DNA from: Bacteroides salyersiae WAL 10018 = DSM 18765 = JCM 12988
GTDB taxonomy: Bacteria > Bacteroidota > Bacteroidia > Bacteroidales > Bacteroidaceae
NCBI RefSeq assembly: GCF_000381365.1
Contig: NZ_KB905467.1
Span: forward strand, 1,520,617 to 1,584,616
Reading direction: 5' to 3'
DNA: 64,000 nt
Below are positions 9,925-20,108 of this stretch, one piece after another. The stretch's first letter is position 1. Each line of letters starts with the position of its first letter. Position numbers and translations under genes: made by a program. The notes under the pieces were generated by a model that saw only the letters and a program-made list of their open reading frames with translations, was not told the origin of the DNA and ran no database searches.

Positions 9925-11910
9925 TTAGTTCCACAATGGATTTTGTACAAGCAAATTACTTTTTTGTATTTCATCATAAGGTACAGGATACAATAGCATC
10001 TCCTTATTCCAAACGCGTTTCTCTACAACAACTCTATTGTAATAAGAGCCTTCACCTACTTCATCATAAAACTCAGTTGGAATCTTACTAGAATTAAATT
10101 TAGCCGCACGTGAGTTAAGGTCCATTCCAGTACGAACATATGGCTGATCTTCTCCATTCTCATCCAGACAACTCATCCAACGATGAATGTCAAAATAATA
10201 ATTTCCTTCAGCAAATAATTCTACCATGCGTTCACGACGAATAGCTATTTTCTGTGCTTCATAGTCCCCGACTATATTTTTTATTCCATTGTCTTTCAAT
10301 TCTTTATATCCTGGTATACCAGCCCTGTCTCTGATTTTATCTATGTATTCTATAATTTTAGGATCAGAAGGATTTATTTCATTACACACTTCGGCATAAT
10401 AAAGATAAAAATCAGCCAAACGGAACAATATCCAAGGACGAGCCCAAGTTTTCACATTATTTCCGGTATCCAATAAAGTACGGTTCTTAAACTTGTACAA
10501 TAAATATCCAGCTTTCGGATGATCTTGTGAACTGTTGTCGGAATCTCCCCCCTTACTGAAATATGAACCGTACTCCGCCTTTCCAGAGATAGGAAGATGC
10601 CAACTCCTACCCTCATAAGTGACCGTATTATAAAAGCGGGGTTCCCGATTGTGATACATATTAAAAATATGTTTATCATTATGTAAAGTTGAACTACAAA
10701 CATTCGTCAAATTTCCAAAACCATCCTCATTATATTCAGGATCCTCTTCAATTGTCAGACCATTTTTAGTAAAAAATGCGTCGACTCCTTCCTGATACAA
10801 GCCTATATTACAAAAACCATTGGCCCCACGTGGACAAGTACGACGTTCCATATCGTTACCTACAATCCGGTAACTATTATTACCGTTGGCCCAAAGAATC
10901 TCATCATTATAATATTGAAACAACTCATATACAGACAAATTAGGATCAGGCAAGCCATTACTACCAGGTTTGGAATAATATAACTTATGCCCTTTAGCTT
11001 CAGCAAAAGTAAATAAAGTCTCTAAATGTGTCTTGGCTGTATTCCATTTCGTCTTATCTTCATCTGGAAATAAATGCTTACCATCTTTATTTGTTAATTG
11101 TAACGCTTCTCCATACCCTCCATTAAAAAGAGGAGAAGCTGCATAAACCCACAATTTAGCACGCAATGCCAACACTGTTACTTTGGTCGGGCGTACAATT
11201 TCTTTCAAATTATATCTATCATTGTTATGTTCGTAATCCAGACTACCGGATGCACTCTCTGTGAACAATGTTTCTGGTAATGCATTCGAATCAAGAACTT
11301 CCTGCAATAATCTATCAATATAGTTTACAATCTCATCGACAGAGGCTCTCGGATAATCAATCGTCTTATTCTCCGGGTCTTCTATTTCCGTTATTAAAGG
11401 AACTGGACCATATAATTCAAAAAGAGAAAAATAACTATATGCAATCAAAAATTTAGTTTCCGCTTTCAAACGATCCATATCTTTTTTACTGATATATGAT
11501 ACATCTTGTTCCGAACCCATATAGTCTTTGGCATTATCTAAGAAAATAAATCCCTGTCTTATATATTTATATAAGGTAGCCCAACGATGAAACGAAGCGT
11601 TCGACGAATTGAACCCTGTCAACATCTGAGTACCGACAGCTGTTGTATTAGCTACTACTTGCCCAGACATTAAATTCCATATACCGGTGAATCCGGTAGT
11701 AGCCTCTTTTCCCATTTCCGAATAATTAGGAATACAATTATAAATATTAGCTTGCCAACGCTTTGTATATCCCGGGTTATTGAAAACTTGTTCCAATGTA
11801 AGATTCTCCGATAATTCCTTAGATACATCTAAATAATCACATGAGATAAAACTCCCAAGCATTCCACCCGCAACAAGTGCAATATATACGAACTTCTTAA
11901 CCTCTTTCAT
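9925..11910 (-). CDS. SusD/RagB-family outer-membrane glycan-binding lipoprotein
   Basis: 661 residues. The leader ends in lipobox SFISC followed by DYLDVS, so it is a lipoprotein. The N-terminal SusD-like domain (NPGYTKRWQANIYNCIPNY, AETKFLIAYSYFSLFELYG with the TPR-like helices) and C-terminal RagB/SusD domain (RPWILFRLADFYLYYAE, RRERMVELFAEGNYYFDIHRW) are clear. It caps the SusC barrel and delivers oligosaccharide to it. The start lies 12 bp after the SusC stop, the standard susC-susD arrangement. Confidence 0.95.
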   Translation of the reverse strand: MKEVKKFVYIALVAGGMLGSFISCDYLDVSKELSENLTLEQVFNNPGYTKRWQANIYNCIPNYSEMGKEATTGFTGIWNLMSGQVVANTTAVGTQMLTGFNSSNASFHRWATLYKYIRQGFIFLDNAKDYMGSEQDVSYISKKDMDRLKAETKFLIAYSYFSLFELYGPVPLITEIEDPENKTIDYPRASVDEIVNYIDRLLQEVLDSNALPETLFTESASGSLDYEHNNDRYNLKEIVRPTKVTVLALRAKLWVYAASPLFNGGYGEALQLTNKDGKHLFPDEDKTKWNTAKTHLETLFTFAEAKGHKLYYSKPGSNGLPDPNLSVYELFQYYNDEILWANGNNSYRIVGNDMERRTCPRGANGFCNIGLYQEGVDAFFTKNGLTIEEDPEYNEDGFGNLTNVCSSTLHNDKHIFNMYHNREPRFYNTVTYEGRSWHLPISGKAEYGSYFSKGGDSDNSSQDHPKAGYLLYKFKNRTLLDTGNNVKTWARPWILFRLADFYLYYAEVCNEINPSDPKIIEYIDKIRDRAGIPGYKELKDNGIKNIVGDYEAQKIAIRRERMVELFAEGNYYFDIHRWMSCLDENGEDQPYVRTGMDLNSRAAKFNSSKIPTEFYDEVGEGSYYNRVVVEKRVWNKEMLLYPVPYDEIQKSNLLVQNPLWN

Positions 11911-11922
11911 AATATTCTATTT

Positions 11923-14900
11923 TTAAAATGTAACTTCAAGTCCTATTGTCCATGTCCCGCATATCGGGTATTTTGATCCGGAATTAGATCCACCCAACTC
12001 GGGATCCCAGTATTCTATATTATCCCAAACAGCCAAATTAGTACCTTGAACATAAATTCTTAAATTCTGCATACTGATTTTACGTAACATCTGTTTATTG
12101 AACTGATAACCGAACTCTACATTTTTCAAACGTAAGAAACTACCATTACGATACCACCATGTGCTTCCATATGCATTATGATCGAACTTAGTAGCATGAA
12201 CACGCGGGAATAAAACATTTTGATTATAAGGATCGTTATTTTGCCAACGGTCTAAGGCCTCCATACGAGCCGAAGAAGCATCTACACCATTGTGAAATGG
12301 CATAAAATTACCAGCCGAACTTAAAAGATTGACAGAAGTTTGTCCTACTCCCTGAAAAAATACTCCAGCAAAAAAGCCCTTCCATTCTAAATTTAATCCA
12401 AAGCCATATACCAACCTAGGGTCTTCCGGATATAGACCGTTTTCATAGGTTTTATCCAATGAATCAATCTTCTTGTCTCCATTTAAATCTTTATATTTGA
12501 TATCACCCGGAGCAACTTGGGTACCCGGATTAGGCATTCCCTCCTTTAAAGTATAAGTCTTACTTCCATCAGCATTTTCTACAATATCGAAATCATCGGG
12601 AGTATACAAACCTTCGGCTACATATACAAACGGTTGGCCGATAGACTGACCTGTATAAGCCTGGTACTGATAAACTTGTGGTACTTCATCATATTCCTCT
12701 ACCCTATTCTTTGCATAAGTAAGATTACCTCTCACTGATGCAAATACCTGTCCAATCTGTTTCTTTAATATCAAACTAGCATCAAAACCTGTATTAGTGG
12801 TTACTCCGAAATTCTGCCAAGGACTATTTCGGAATCCAGCAGCCGAAGGTATTGTTTTTCTGCGCAATAAAATATTATTACGGCGATTGTGAAACCAATC
12901 TACAATCAAATCTATACTCCCTCTGAAAAGGCCTAAATCAACTCCAACATTCACTTTACGCTCACGTTCCCATGTCAAATTCGGCGTTGCAAAATCTTGT
13001 TCGATAATTCCGGCACCTACAGCTCCAGTTACATCTCCATTTACGCCCGGTGTCAATCCCATATTATATCCGGGACCTCCCGTAGAAAGTGCTTCTCTAT
13101 AAGGAAAACGAGAACTTGAACCAATTTCATCGTTACCGGTAATACCGAATGAAGCTCTCAGTTTCAATTTACTTAAAATGTTTTCTAAAGGTTCCATAAA
13201 TTTTTCATGGCTGATATACCAGGCAGCACCGACAGCTGGGAAAATTCCCCATCGATGTCCGGATGCAAAATTTTCACTACCCGTTGCACCAAAACTACCT
13301 TCCAACATATAACGATTATCATAGCCATAAGCAGCTCTGGCTACTACACTTTGTTTTCTATAAGGTAATAGTTGTATACCCGTTACATTCTGGTTCTGAC
13401 TTTCTTTCTGCATATATAATAAAATACCAGACACATCGTGTTTTTCCTGAAATAATCTTTTATAGTTCAAAGATGTTTCAATATAAATTTTCTTTTCACC
13501 ACCAGAACTTGAATACGTTGGATTACCTAATGCAGTACCTTGCTTTACTTCTGTTTTTATTAGATTACCAGTTTCATCTCGCCCTGTAGCATAAAAAGAG
13601 TTAGGAGATTTCTCGCGTTTTATCACAGAATAGGCCGATGCATCAAAACTGACACTTCCTTTCCATGAGAGCCCTTTTGTTATTACATCTAATTTCTGCT
13701 CTAAAGAAACTTTAGACTGGGCATTCATGCTCCAACTCTTGGTATATCCATAATGATTCAACATATTATATGGATTGGAACGGGTAGTTGGATCATATGT
13801 ATAATGTTCCGAAATACTTCCATCAGAATAATACATAGGAATATAATGAGTGGGAAATTGAGTAATCATATCAAAGATAGCATCTGAACTATTTCCTGGA
13901 TTATTCTTAGTTTTATATTGTCCGCTAAGGTCTACTGATATTTTAGTTGTCGATGTGATATCCATATCTACATTCGTACGTAGATTATACCGATCAAGAC
14001 CAATATTAGCATCATACTTTTCTATTGGATTGGATTGAAATATACCATTTTCCTTATAATAAGCTCCTGATACAAAAAACTTTGTTTTTTCTGTTCCACC
14101 TCTAAAATTCAATGTATAGCGCATATTATGCGTCTGGTCTGATAATAAGTCCATCCAATTTACGTTAGGGTATAAATCCGGATCTACTCCCGTACGATAT
14201 TTCTCCAATATTTCATCCGAATAAGTTCTGTTAAATGTATTCCAATCAGGATTACCAGCTTCATTCCACTGCCCTTCGTTATACAAAGACAAATAATCAT
14301 AAGCTGGCAATAATTCCGGCATTCTTGTAGGAGTTACAATACTATATTGTGCTCTAAAACTAATATTTGTTTTTTGTGCTTTTCCCCGTTTAGAAGTTAT
14401 CAATACTACGCCATTAGCACCTTCTGAACCATACACTGCTGTAGCAGCAGCGTCTTTCAATACAGAAAAAGTTTCTATTTCATCCACATCAATATCATCC
14501 ATCGAACGTGGAACTCCATCTACCAATACCAAAGGAGAAGTACCTCCGGCATATGAACTCTGTCCTCGAATCCAGAATTCTGCACTGTCATTACCCGGTT
14601 CTCCGCTTCGTTGAATAGCAATAATACCAGCTATTTGTCCGGCAATGTTATTTGTAAGGTTACGTTGTGGCATCGAGAGTTCAGCTGGCCCAATAGAGTT
14701 AATCGAAGCAACTACACTCTCCTTTTTCTGTTGCCCATATCCGATAACAACTACGTCATCCAGATTTACACTAGACTCTCTCATACGCAGATTACCATTT
14801 ACTCCAGTTTTTACAAGTTTTTCCTCTGTTTCGAACCCAACAAAACGATACTCCAGTATCTGACCATTTTCTACTTCTATTGAATAATAACCGTTTATAT

Positions 14901-15390
14901 CAGACAAAACACCTGTAGATGTACCTTTTAAAACGACAGAAACACCTACTATCGGATTTCCATCTACATCTGTCAACAACCCTTTTAACGTCCATTTTTT
15001 ACTTTTTTGTTGGGCGGACGCCGGTTTATCATCTGTTCTTGAAATTACAATTTGCCTTCCTGTAATAGAATAAGTAATATCCGTATCTTTAAAAACTTGG
15101 CTTAAGACTTTATCTATTGTCTGATTTTTTAAAAAAACGTTTATTTTTCTATCAACATCAATATTTTGATCCAAAAAGAAAATAATAAATTCACTCTGTT
15201 TCTCAATGTCAGCAAATACATCTTTCAAAGTTTTACCTTTGGCCTCAATCGTAATAAGTGTCTGATCGGGAAAAGCATAAGCGGAGGCTGTGCTCCAAAT
15301 AACTGTCAAAAAGAGTATTGAAATCTTCAATATTCGTAAAAAACGCCCCTGTTCGACCTTGAAAAGGTCAAACGATTCTATATTTTTCAT
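11923..15390 (-). CDS. SusC-like TonB-dependent receptor with STN signalling domain
   Basis: 1155 residues. A long leader with hydrophobic core (ILKISILFLTVIWSTASAYA) precedes an STN (secretin/TonB short N-terminal) domain at about 45-115 (KTLKDVFADIEKQSEF, VLSQVFKDTDITYSI). A carboxypeptidase-regulatory-like domain follows (about 133-210; LTDVDGNPIVGVSV), then the TonB-box region DDVVVIGYG, the plug (WIRGQSSYAGG, LVLVDGVPRSMDDID) and a 22-strand type barrel ending IGLEVTF. It imports oligosaccharides using TonB energy. The STN domain marks a transducer that signals to a FecR anti-sigma factor, and one is encoded just upstream. Confidence 0.95.
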   Translation of the reverse strand: MKNIESFDLFKVEQGRFLRILKISILFLTVIWSTASAYAFPDQTLITIEAKGKTLKDVFADIEKQSEFIIFFLDQNIDVDRKINVFLKNQTIDKVLSQVFKDTDITYSITGRQIVISRTDDKPASAQQKSKKWTLKGLLTDVDGNPIVGVSVVLKGTSTGVLSDINGYYSIEVENGQILEYRFVGFETEEKLVKTGVNGNLRMRESSVNLDDVVVIGYGQQKKESVVASINSIGPAELSMPQRNLTNNIAGQIAGIIAIQRSGEPGNDSAEFWIRGQSSYAGGTSPLVLVDGVPRSMDDIDVDEIETFSVLKDAAATAVYGSEGANGVVLITSKRGKAQKTNISFRAQYSIVTPTRMPELLPAYDYLSLYNEGQWNEAGNPDWNTFNRTYSDEILEKYRTGVDPDLYPNVNWMDLLSDQTHNMRYTLNFRGGTEKTKFFVSGAYYKENGIFQSNPIEKYDANIGLDRYNLRTNVDMDITSTTKISVDLSGQYKTKNNPGNSSDAIFDMITQFPTHYIPMYYSDGSISEHYTYDPTTRSNPYNMLNHYGYTKSWSMNAQSKVSLEQKLDVITKGLSWKGSVSFDASAYSVIKREKSPNSFYATGRDETGNLIKTEVKQGTALGNPTYSSSGGEKKIYIETSLNYKRLFQEKHDVSGILLYMQKESQNQNVTGIQLLPYRKQSVVARAAYGYDNRYMLEGSFGATGSENFASGHRWGIFPAVGAAWYISHEKFMEPLENILSKLKLRASFGITGNDEIGSSSRFPYREALSTGGPGYNMGLTPGVNGDVTGAVGAGIIEQDFATPNLTWERERKVNVGVDLGLFRGSIDLIVDWFHNRRNNILLRRKTIPSAAGFRNSPWQNFGVTTNTGFDASLILKKQIGQVFASVRGNLTYAKNRVEEYDEVPQVYQYQAYTGQSIGQPFVYVAEGLYTPDDFDIVENADGSKTYTLKEGMPNPGTQVAPGDIKYKDLNGDKKIDSLDKTYENGLYPEDPRLVYGFGLNLEWKGFFAGVFFQGVGQTSVNLLSSAGNFMPFHNGVDASSARMEALDRWQNNDPYNQNVLFPRVHATKFDHNAYGSTWWYRNGSFLRLKNVEFGYQFNKQMLRKISMQNLRIYVQGTNLAVWDNIEYWDPELGGSNSGSKYPICGTWTIGLEVTF

Positions 15391-15443
15391 ACATTTGAAT
15401 GATTTTAAGTTAATATCTCGGAGTATAAATTAATTTAAAATGA

Positions 15444-15472
15444 AGCCGGATAATTCACTATATTATCTGGCT
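15444..15472 (-). terminator. Hairpin between fecR and susC
   Basis: Arms AGCCGGATAAT and ATTATCTGGCT (one mismatch, seven-base loop) lie in the gap between the FecR and SusC genes. On the minus strand the hairpin is followed by an AT-rich run (TTCATTTTAAATTAATTTA). It could reduce read-through from the sigma/FecR unit into the PUL, so that susC needs its own sigma-dependent promoter. The T-run is better on the plus strand. Confidence 0.45.
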
Positions 15473-15512
15473 TTTTTCTTTTATGTCACGAATCGTCTTT
15501 CATTGTATTTAT

Positions 15513-16715
15513 TCATTCTAAGGGTTTAACACTTATGTATACTTTCTCATTTGTTTCATATATCTCAATATTTGCTGCATTTTTTAAAATTTCCAATACT
15601 TCCGAAAGTTCATTCTTCAAGTCTAACTTGCCTGTGCAGGTAAGAGTGGATACCCCTTCTCCACATACAATTTCTTTACCATAATATCTGGATAAATTTT
15701 TGAAAATATTATCGAGGCGTTCATGATAATATTGATAAAAACCATCTTTCCACAATATATATCTGCTTGCATCCACATTTTTCACTTGTATCCGATTATT
15801 CTCATATGCAAACAACTGATTAGGCTTAAGTAATACCCTTTCTTTCTCGTTTGTCCTAACCTCCACTTTGCCACTGACAAGTACTACACGCTTCAATGCA
15901 TCATCGTTATAGGCAGTAACATTAAATTTTGTTCCCAATACCCTAACTTGCATATTGTCCGTCCTTACAATGAAAGGTCTATTCTTATCAGGAGCAACTT
16001 CCAGATAAACCTCTCCTTCTACATAAATCTCTCGTTGATTTTTTACAAAAGTAGTAGGATACACTAATCTTGTACCAGCATTCACCCAAACCTTAGTTCC
16101 ATCTGCAAAAGTAATCGACGAATTTTTTCCAAGAGGCACAAACAATTGATTATAGCTGATCTCAACGTTTTTTGCCATTACCTCTGTCGACTTTTCTGTC
16201 TTAACACGTATCTGCCCATCTTTATCATAAAGGATGTGCGATTTCTTTGTTCCGATAACGAGCTCTTTTTCGTTAGATAATATTAATTGTACGTCAGTAA
16301 CAGTTTTATCTGGTTCGGGTAAAGATATAATTGCAGACATCATTTTATCTGCATTTAATTCATACCTGATTGCCATCCACCCTCCAACAATTATAACAGC
16401 AAAGCAAGCTGCAATCGACCATCTTTGAATGATAGAAAAAATCTTTTTTTTATTGTAATGTTGATTTTCCTGTTTTATTCGATCCCAAAGTGTATCTATC
16501 TCTTCTTCTGAAAGCTTTTTGACCGATTCTTCTCTAAAAGCGGCTATCGTTTTTCGAGCTAATTCTATCTCACGACTTAACTGTGGGAAACGCTTTATTT
16601 GGTTATTCCAAAATTTGATGTTTTCTGGTGTCGGATACCGTTCCGACATCACAAAATAATCATCATCCAACAATTGATTAATTTTATATGTACTATAGTC
16701 TTTATCCATTTTCAC
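15513..16715 (-). CDS. FecR-family anti-sigma factor
   Basis: 400 residues. The cytoplasmic N-terminal part (about 1-90) has the anti-sigma region, followed by one transmembrane helix at about 96-117 (WSIAACFAVIIVGGWMAI). The periplasmic FecR domain runs about 190-285 (LFVPLGKNSSITFADGTKVW, YPTTFVKNQREIYVEGEVYL, PFIVRTDNMQVRVLGTKFNV) and the C-terminal DUF4974-type domain about 325-395 (HERLDNIFKNLSRYYGKEI). It holds the ECF sigma factor until the STN domain of SusC signals that glycan is present. It sits between the two partners, as expected. ATG two codons in is an equally possible start. Confidence 0.93.
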   Translation of the reverse strand: MKMDKDYSTYKINQLLDDDYFVMSERYPTPENIKFWNNQIKRFPQLSREIELARKTIAAFREESVKKLSEEEIDTLWDRIKQENQHYNKKKIFSIIQRWSIAACFAVIIVGGWMAIRYELNADKMMSAIISLPEPDKTVTDVQLILSNEKELVIGTKKSHILYDKDGQIRVKTEKSTEVMAKNVEISYNQLFVPLGKNSSITFADGTKVWVNAGTRLVYPTTFVKNQREIYVEGEVYLEVAPDKNRPFIVRTDNMQVRVLGTKFNVTAYNDDALKRVVLVSGKVEVRTNEKERVLLKPNQLFAYENNRIQVKNVDASRYILWKDGFYQYYHERLDNIFKNLSRYYGKEIVCGEGVSTLTCTGKLDLKNELSEVLEILKNAANIEIYETNEKVYISVKPLE

Positions 16716-16845
16716 TTATTTCTATAATAGGGACAAGTAAAAATAAATAAAATACTCACTATTTTGAGAAAAAATAAAAAAAATAATTTGTTTATCTAAA
16801 TAGTACTACTCGCAGTAAAAAAATACACAAATATAACTATTTCTC

Positions 16846-17442
16846 TTATAAAGATGGGTGCTTGGCAAAGTAACTTAAAATGAATAAATAGAATGACACA
16901 GAGTCATAATTATCCCTTATCTTTCTTAATGCCCGTTGAATCAAATTGTGCGCAGATTGATAATTCAAATTCATAATTTCGCATATTTGATCAAAATCGA
17001 GTTCTTCTACAAAACGATAATACATAATTTCCCTTTGTCTGGGAGTTAGAATAGAAAGTATATTCTCCACTTCTTCTTTCTGTAATTTTGCTGCTTCATC
17101 AGATAAAAATCTGTCTTCAACAGTTTCACTTAAGATAAAAGGAATAGACTCTAAATCAGTATACCTACACTGCTTATCCAATGCATTCAAAATACAATTT
17201 TTCAATGAAATCAACAAATAAACCCTAACATTATCGGGTAATGAGAGTGTTTTTCGATTCTTATATATCCTCGTAAAAACTTCCTGAATACAATCTTTTA
17301 TCAATTCATGATCCATTGTAAAATGAGAGCCATAATTATATAACAATTGTACATACGTTCTATAAAGCCATGAGTAAGCTTGCTCATCCCCTTGCAAAAA
17401 TTCTCTCCACTTTACTTCACTACTTTTATTACTTATCTGCAT
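16846..17442 (-). CDS. ECF-type RNA polymerase sigma factor
   Basis: 198 residues from ATG at 17442 (MQISNKSSEVKWREFLQGDE). The longer open frame upstream is rejected because it reads through an AT-rich palindrome and gives an implausible N-terminus. Region 2 is visible (AYSWLYRTYVQLLYNYGSHF, IKDCIQEVFTRIY) and region 4 near the end (LTPRQREIMYYRFVEELDFD, SAHNLIQRALRKI). It is the Bacteroidetes ECF group paired with FecR and SusC, and is expected to switch on the PUL downstream. Confidence 0.93.
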   Translation of the reverse strand: MQISNKSSEVKWREFLQGDEQAYSWLYRTYVQLLYNYGSHFTMDHELIKDCIQEVFTRIYKNRKTLSLPDNVRVYLLISLKNCILNALDKQCRYTDLESIPFILSETVEDRFLSDEAAKLQKEEVENILSILTPRQREIMYYRFVEELDFDQICEIMNLNYQSAHNLIQRALRKIRDNYDSVSFYLFILSYFAKHPSL

Positions 17443-17472
17443 GTTGTATATTATATAATTCAAACACGCGAA

Positions 17473-17522
17473 ACTACAAAAAAATAAAAAATTAAGAAAA
17501 TAATTTTTTATTTTTTTGTAGT
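17473..17522 (-). repeat. 22-bp perfect AT-rich inverted repeat, probable helicase terminator
   Basis: Arms at 17473-17494 and 17501-17522 are exact reverse complements (each begins ACTAC read inward from its own strand) around a six-base spacer AGAAAA. The sequence is almost all A and T. It starts 12 bp after the helicase stop and ends 31 bp before the sigma-factor ATG. The T-rich arm makes it a plausible intrinsic terminator for the helicase on the minus strand. Confidence 0.75.
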
Positions 17523-17533
17523 TATACGACAAA

Positions 17534-20080
17534 TCATATCTTGACCGACTGCAAAGCAGCCATCACCAATCGAATATCCGCATAGGAAACCTCGTCTCCC
17601 AAAGCTGCTTTTATAAACGTAATGCCACGGGCATCGGCATTCTCCTGCAAATAGCGGGTTATTTTATCCACTTTCTCCCGGGATACCAATTGATCGACTT
17701 TAACGGCTCCCGAACGTACATAATGCTCCAGATGTCCCGCAATAGTTCCGGTTACCAACTCGCGCTTCCTGGCAATCTCTTCGATATCCATCCCTTGGCG
17801 AAACATGGAATAACTTATCTCTTTTGTATCTATCCGAGGAGTTTTAGCCGCCAATTCTGCAACCACATCTGTACCCGAGCTTTTGGTCTTTTTGGCTCTT
17901 TTGACAGGTACTTCCGGCATTTCCGGCTGATGTATTTTATTTTCGGTCACATACCGATTTACCATGTCCAACAGAATATCACCATACTTCTCCGCTCCTT
18001 TTTTTCCAAAATAAGGAATACGTACCAAAGAAGCTATATCCCGAGGTAAAAAATTGACGATACCCAATATCGCTTTCTGTTGAATAACCGTATACACAGG
18101 AAGCCCGGCCTTAGCCGCTTCTGCATTTCGCCATGCTATTAGCTGTTTATAGAGATCCGGATGAAGAATATCCGTAGGTACTTCTATCTTTTCTCCCCGA
18201 TCTGCTTTCGTGGCAGACGAGGATGTACGTGATTTGGAAGCGCCGGTATCTCCCTTTTCGCTTCCCTCGATTGTAAGTACCGCTTTCCGCTTCAAATAGG
18301 AAGGCACGGTAAAGCCCTCTTTTTCTGTAAGCAGAAGAGTCCCTTTCTTTATATATAATGCCGATTGAAGCGCTGCCAAAGCTTCGCTGAATTTTTTCTT
18401 CAATTCTTTATTATCCGTTTGGATTTTAGTGCCAGCCACCAACGGAGAAAGTATTTCCTCCAACTGCCCGGCAAAATAATGCGCACCGGATATCAGACGC
18501 TGTTGCAAGCGATCATCGTGCATATAATCACCGGAAGCATTTACCAACTCCGTATATTGCAATTGAAAAGTATCTCCCACTTTCACAATTTTCGTTTTAT
18601 ATAATTCATCCGCTTCCTTATATCGCTCCAGCAATTTGGGATAAAGCCGGTACAAATGCTCATCCAAGAGACGGAGTACAAGTGCAAAATGACGCTCCAG
18701 AGAGTGAAAATCAAATTGTTCGCAAAGTAATTCATAGAAATAACGGTGCTGCAACTTATTCAGTTTTTCCTTATCGGGTGACAGCGCTTCCACCTCACGG
18801 GTAAATTCATCAATCGTATCATCACTGATAATCGCCTCTTTCCGAAGCGGAGAACCTAAGACAAGCCCTTCAAGGCTTTTGCAACGGCTTAACGCAACAT
18901 ACACCTGCCCGTGCGCAAATGAAGCATTGGCATCGATAATAGCCCGTTCAAAAGTAAGTCCCTGGCTTTTATGAATCGTAATAGCCCATGCCAAACGGAT
19001 GGGATACTGCCGGAAACGCCCTTCCACTTCTTCCGTAATCTCCTTCGTTTCAGGATTCAACGTATATTTACTATTGGTCCATTCTTCCGTTTCCAAGAGA
19101 AAAGATTCATCATCTCCGTTTCCACGCACCATGATACCGTCTTTGGACACACTTGTTACCAAACCGATCTTTCCATTATAAAACCGATGTTCGCCGGAAG
19201 AATCATTTTTGATAAACATAATCTGTGCTCCCTTCTTCACAGTCAATACCTCATCGGCTGGATAAGCGGATTCGGGAAACGTACCTTCGGTTTTTGCCCG
19301 AAAACTATAAGCCTGTCCCGGTAAAGCCACCAGTTGGCGGTCGTTATATTGCTGGGCTTGATAATTATGGGTGGTCAGACGGATGTATCCCTCTTCTTCC
19401 TTCGGACGAAAACCGGGAAGATAACGCTTGTTCAGTTCCGTAAGTACCGAATCGTCAGCGGTATTTTCACGTATCCTGTTCAATAAATTCACAAAGGCAG
19501 TATCACTCTGGCGATAGATATGCTTTAATTCGATGGTCACATATTCCGTTTCACGCAAAGCCCGGCTACCGAAGAAGAAAGCCGTGTCATAATACGGTTT
19601 CAACAACTGCCAGTCATCCTCTTTCACAACAGGAGCCAACTGCTGAAGATCGCCGATCATCAAAAGTTGTACACCACCAAACGGTTTATACCGGTCGCGA
19701 TACTGACGTAACACGGCATCGATGGCATCCAGCAAATCAGCACGTACCATACTTATTTCATCAATCACCAAAAGGTCCAAACTACGGATGATATTGATCT
19801 TCTCTTTCCCGAATTTATGGAAAGTCTGGGCAGACATAAATTTAGTATCAGGCACATAAGGTGCAAAAGGCAGTTGAAAAAAAGAATGCATCGTTACTCC
19901 GCCTGCATTGATAGCGGCAATCCCCGTAGGTGCCACCACTACCATACGTTTCGGTGATTTGGCTTTCAGTTCTCTGAGAAAAGTAGTTTTACCTGTGCCG
20001 GCTTTTCCTGTCAGAAACAGATGCGTACCCGTATTTTCGATAAATTGCCAGGCGAGCTGTAAATCCGGATTGTTTTCCAT
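17534..20080 (-). CDS. Pif1-family helicase with HRDC and C-terminal helix-turn-helix domains
   Basis: 848 residues from ATG at 20080. I prefer this over an ATG 33 codons upstream because a TAnnTTTG promoter box lies between them and homology begins at ENNPDLQLAWQF. Walker A is LTGKAGTGKTTFLREL and Walker B LLVIDEISMVRADLLDAID, followed by GGVQLLMIGDLQQLAPVV and the UvrD-like C-terminal motif AWAITIHKSQGLTFERAIID. An HRDC-like domain lies near 590-670 (LIAWRNAEAAKAGLPVYTV) and a RecQ/HTH_40-type domain in the last 90 residues (YSMFRQGMDIEEIARKRELV). It probably unwinds DNA 5'-3' in replication or repair. Single gene. Confidence 0.9.
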   Translation of the reverse strand: MENNPDLQLAWQFIENTGTHLFLTGKAGTGKTTFLRELKAKSPKRMVVVAPTGIAAINAGGVTMHSFFQLPFAPYVPDTKFMSAQTFHKFGKEKINIIRSLDLLVIDEISMVRADLLDAIDAVLRQYRDRYKPFGGVQLLMIGDLQQLAPVVKEDDWQLLKPYYDTAFFFGSRALRETEYVTIELKHIYRQSDTAFVNLLNRIRENTADDSVLTELNKRYLPGFRPKEEEGYIRLTTHNYQAQQYNDRQLVALPGQAYSFRAKTEGTFPESAYPADEVLTVKKGAQIMFIKNDSSGEHRFYNGKIGLVTSVSKDGIMVRGNGDDESFLLETEEWTNSKYTLNPETKEITEEVEGRFRQYPIRLAWAITIHKSQGLTFERAIIDANASFAHGQVYVALSRCKSLEGLVLGSPLRKEAIISDDTIDEFTREVEALSPDKEKLNKLQHRYFYELLCEQFDFHSLERHFALVLRLLDEHLYRLYPKLLERYKEADELYKTKIVKVGDTFQLQYTELVNASGDYMHDDRLQQRLISGAHYFAGQLEEILSPLVAGTKIQTDNKELKKKFSEALAALQSALYIKKGTLLLTEKEGFTVPSYLKRKAVLTIEGSEKGDTGASKSRTSSSATKADRGEKIEVPTDILHPDLYKQLIAWRNAEAAKAGLPVYTVIQQKAILGIVNFLPRDIASLVRIPYFGKKGAEKYGDILLDMVNRYVTENKIHQPEMPEVPVKRAKKTKSSGTDVVAELAAKTPRIDTKEISYSMFRQGMDIEEIARKRELVTGTIAGHLEHYVRSGAVKVDQLVSREKVDKITRYLQENADARGITFIKAALGDEVSYADIRLVMAALQSVKI

Positions 20081-20108
20081 ACGATCTATAATTGCTTTGT
20101 TTTTCTGC

